Shown one piece after another: positions 62,570-64,000 of a DNA stretch of 64,000 nucleotides; position 1 is the first letter of the stretch; every line of letters begins with the position of its first letter. The notes under the pieces are model-generated. The model did no database searches, was not told where the DNA came from, and worked only from the letters and a program-made list of their open reading frames with translations. Origin of the DNA: Ancistrus triradiatus (lineage: Eukaryota; Chordata; Actinopteri; Siluriformes; Loricariidae); the NCBI GenBank assembly GCA_025084515.1, contig JAJAGP010000351.1, positions 360,421-424,420 of the forward strand, written 5' to 3'. Made by a program: the position numbers and the translations under genes.

Positions 62570-64000
62570 ATTAAAACAAATGAATTTAATTTGTTTAAAG
62601 TATGCGTCATGAAGCCAGAATGTTCAGCTATTAAACAAAATTCTTTGGTGTCATAGCTGTCATTTTATTGTGAAGTAAAAAAACATGAACATCCTCCAAG
62701 TGTGGTGATTTCATCATTTTTGCAAGGGGTTGTAGCTCTGATGCTTTTCCAATGCTGCTTACAGAAACCACCAACTCTCTGCAATCTTCTATGGAAAACA
62801 AGTAATGCTAACTTGCATTAAGACAGTGTGTCTTCATCTTGGTGCAAAATCTCCCACGTTCATGATCTGATCTATACCTGTCTAATTCAGTCCATGATTA
62901 AGCTATTCTTTCAGACCACTGACATGCCCTCGCTGCAATACTCAGTATTTGATCCGTGCATCAGCATGCATTTCAAAGAAACTTGAGGAAATGGTTTGTC
63001 TGTTTTTGCATCTGCAAAAAGGCAATCATAAAGGTGTACATTTGCAGTTTTCAAAGGTTTTCCAGTAACAGTGCCTCACTGACCTTTTGAAAGTTTACTC
63101 CTTAAGTTTTAAATGATTTTATTTTTTAGTCTGGTCTTATCTGGTTTAGGTACTCTCAATTTGAACAAATTCATGGCACATACTAGAGCACTTGATCATG
63201 TCATGTACCTTTTTTATTTTAAGTTAATACCTTTTTCTTTTTTTCTTTGACTGCATGCTTCAATGGTCCTGTGCTAAGAACAATATGTGGTTTCTGCAAC
63301 ATCAGGATGATTCAGAACGCTTGAACTTTGTCGCCCCTTGTATATCTCAGATTGTGTTGTGTAGTGCATGTACAGGCTAGATCATAAATTTAATCTGCAT
63401 CTTGCACCTGACAATTTGTTTTATCAGATTATGTTTATAGAGAGATATCTTGTTTTTCCATGTAGGCATTATTAGAAAAGTGCTTATGCAAATACTGAGG
63501 AGGTCTGGTAAAATGCATGGTTTGGTAAAGTTGCTTCCTCTCTGACTTCTGAGTTCTCTACAGTATGAGTTATCTATAGATTTCTCACTTTTGACAAAGT
63601 TGGAGCTTAATCTCACAATGAAATGTCTCTCTATTTTTAGGGTGAGAAGTACACTTGCACATTATTACAGATTCAGTTTTTAAACCTCTTGTTTTAAACC
63701 TCTTATTTATTGCCCTAACAGTGGATCTAGGTCATTTTAGACAGTTTTCATGTCATTGTCTTAGTTTTAGAAATAAGCACACGTGTCAGAATTCATTTGA
63801 TCAAACTAAGGAAATAGTCACCCCATAGGTGTGTATACACCAGGTATACAGGAAGTCGTGGATAACCAGAGTTTCTAAACACTCAGGTGTGTTTCAAAGT
63901 TGAATATAAATGATAGCATGCTTAATGATTATATTAGGTCCATAAGAAAATGTAGGGCCGCTTCAATTTCGTAATGTCAGTGTGAAATGAAACCAATTAA
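62570..64000. other. Downstream intergenic DNA, nothing recognised
   Basis: AT-rich sequence. No exon, RNA gene or known repeat was seen. In mammals the region 3' of GPAM is also gene-poor. Confidence 0.4.

Overview
This is a vertebrate nuclear window. The dispersed exon-intron structure, the many Tc1-like transposons with long inverted ends, the V-type SINEs, the pogo/Tigger-type MITEs and the long GT/GA/TA microsatellites point to a teleost fish. A species cannot be fixed from the sequence, although this repeat mix suits an ostariophysan such as a catfish. There is no operon, CRISPR array or bacterial content.

Two protein genes are recognisable, arranged head to head. At the extreme left, on the minus strand, are the first two coding exons of tectb (beta-tectorin): the signal-peptide exon at 293-359 and the start of the mature protein at 3-193. 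The rest of tectb lies outside the window. On the plus strand, 19 coding exons of gpam (mitochondrial glycerol-3-phosphate acyltransferase 1) run from 19390 to the stop codon at 58844-58846. All four acyltransferase motifs, the two membrane segments, the acidic C-terminal stretch and the terminal exon can be read. Only the short first coding exon (roughly 25 residues) was not found. The divergent tectb/gpam pair matches the order of TECTB and GPAM in mammals. Functionally the two genes are unrelated: inner-ear extracellular matrix and triglyceride/phospholipid synthesis.

Region by region: 1-600 is the tectb 5' end; 0.6-19.3 kb is intergenic or gpam 5' region and holds a CpG-rich candidate first exon (about 7.0-7.24 kb), a TATA-bearing candidate exon (about 14.8-14.9 kb), an LTR element and many DNA transposons; 19.4-58.85 kb is the gpam body with introns full of repeats; 58.85-59.92 kb is a probable 3' UTR; 59.9-64 kb is repeats and unassigned DNA.

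Points worth a second look are: two consecutive gpam exons (35323-35436 and about 35974-36058) that keep their splice sites and expected lengths but are scrambled by small indels, while the other 17 exons read perfectly; a GC-AG intron; a three-layer nest of transposons with readable target-site duplications; a 64-bp-arm near-perfect hairpin in a gpam intron; and a SINE that carries an internal inverted, template-switch-like rearrangement. I found no convincing undescribed biological system.
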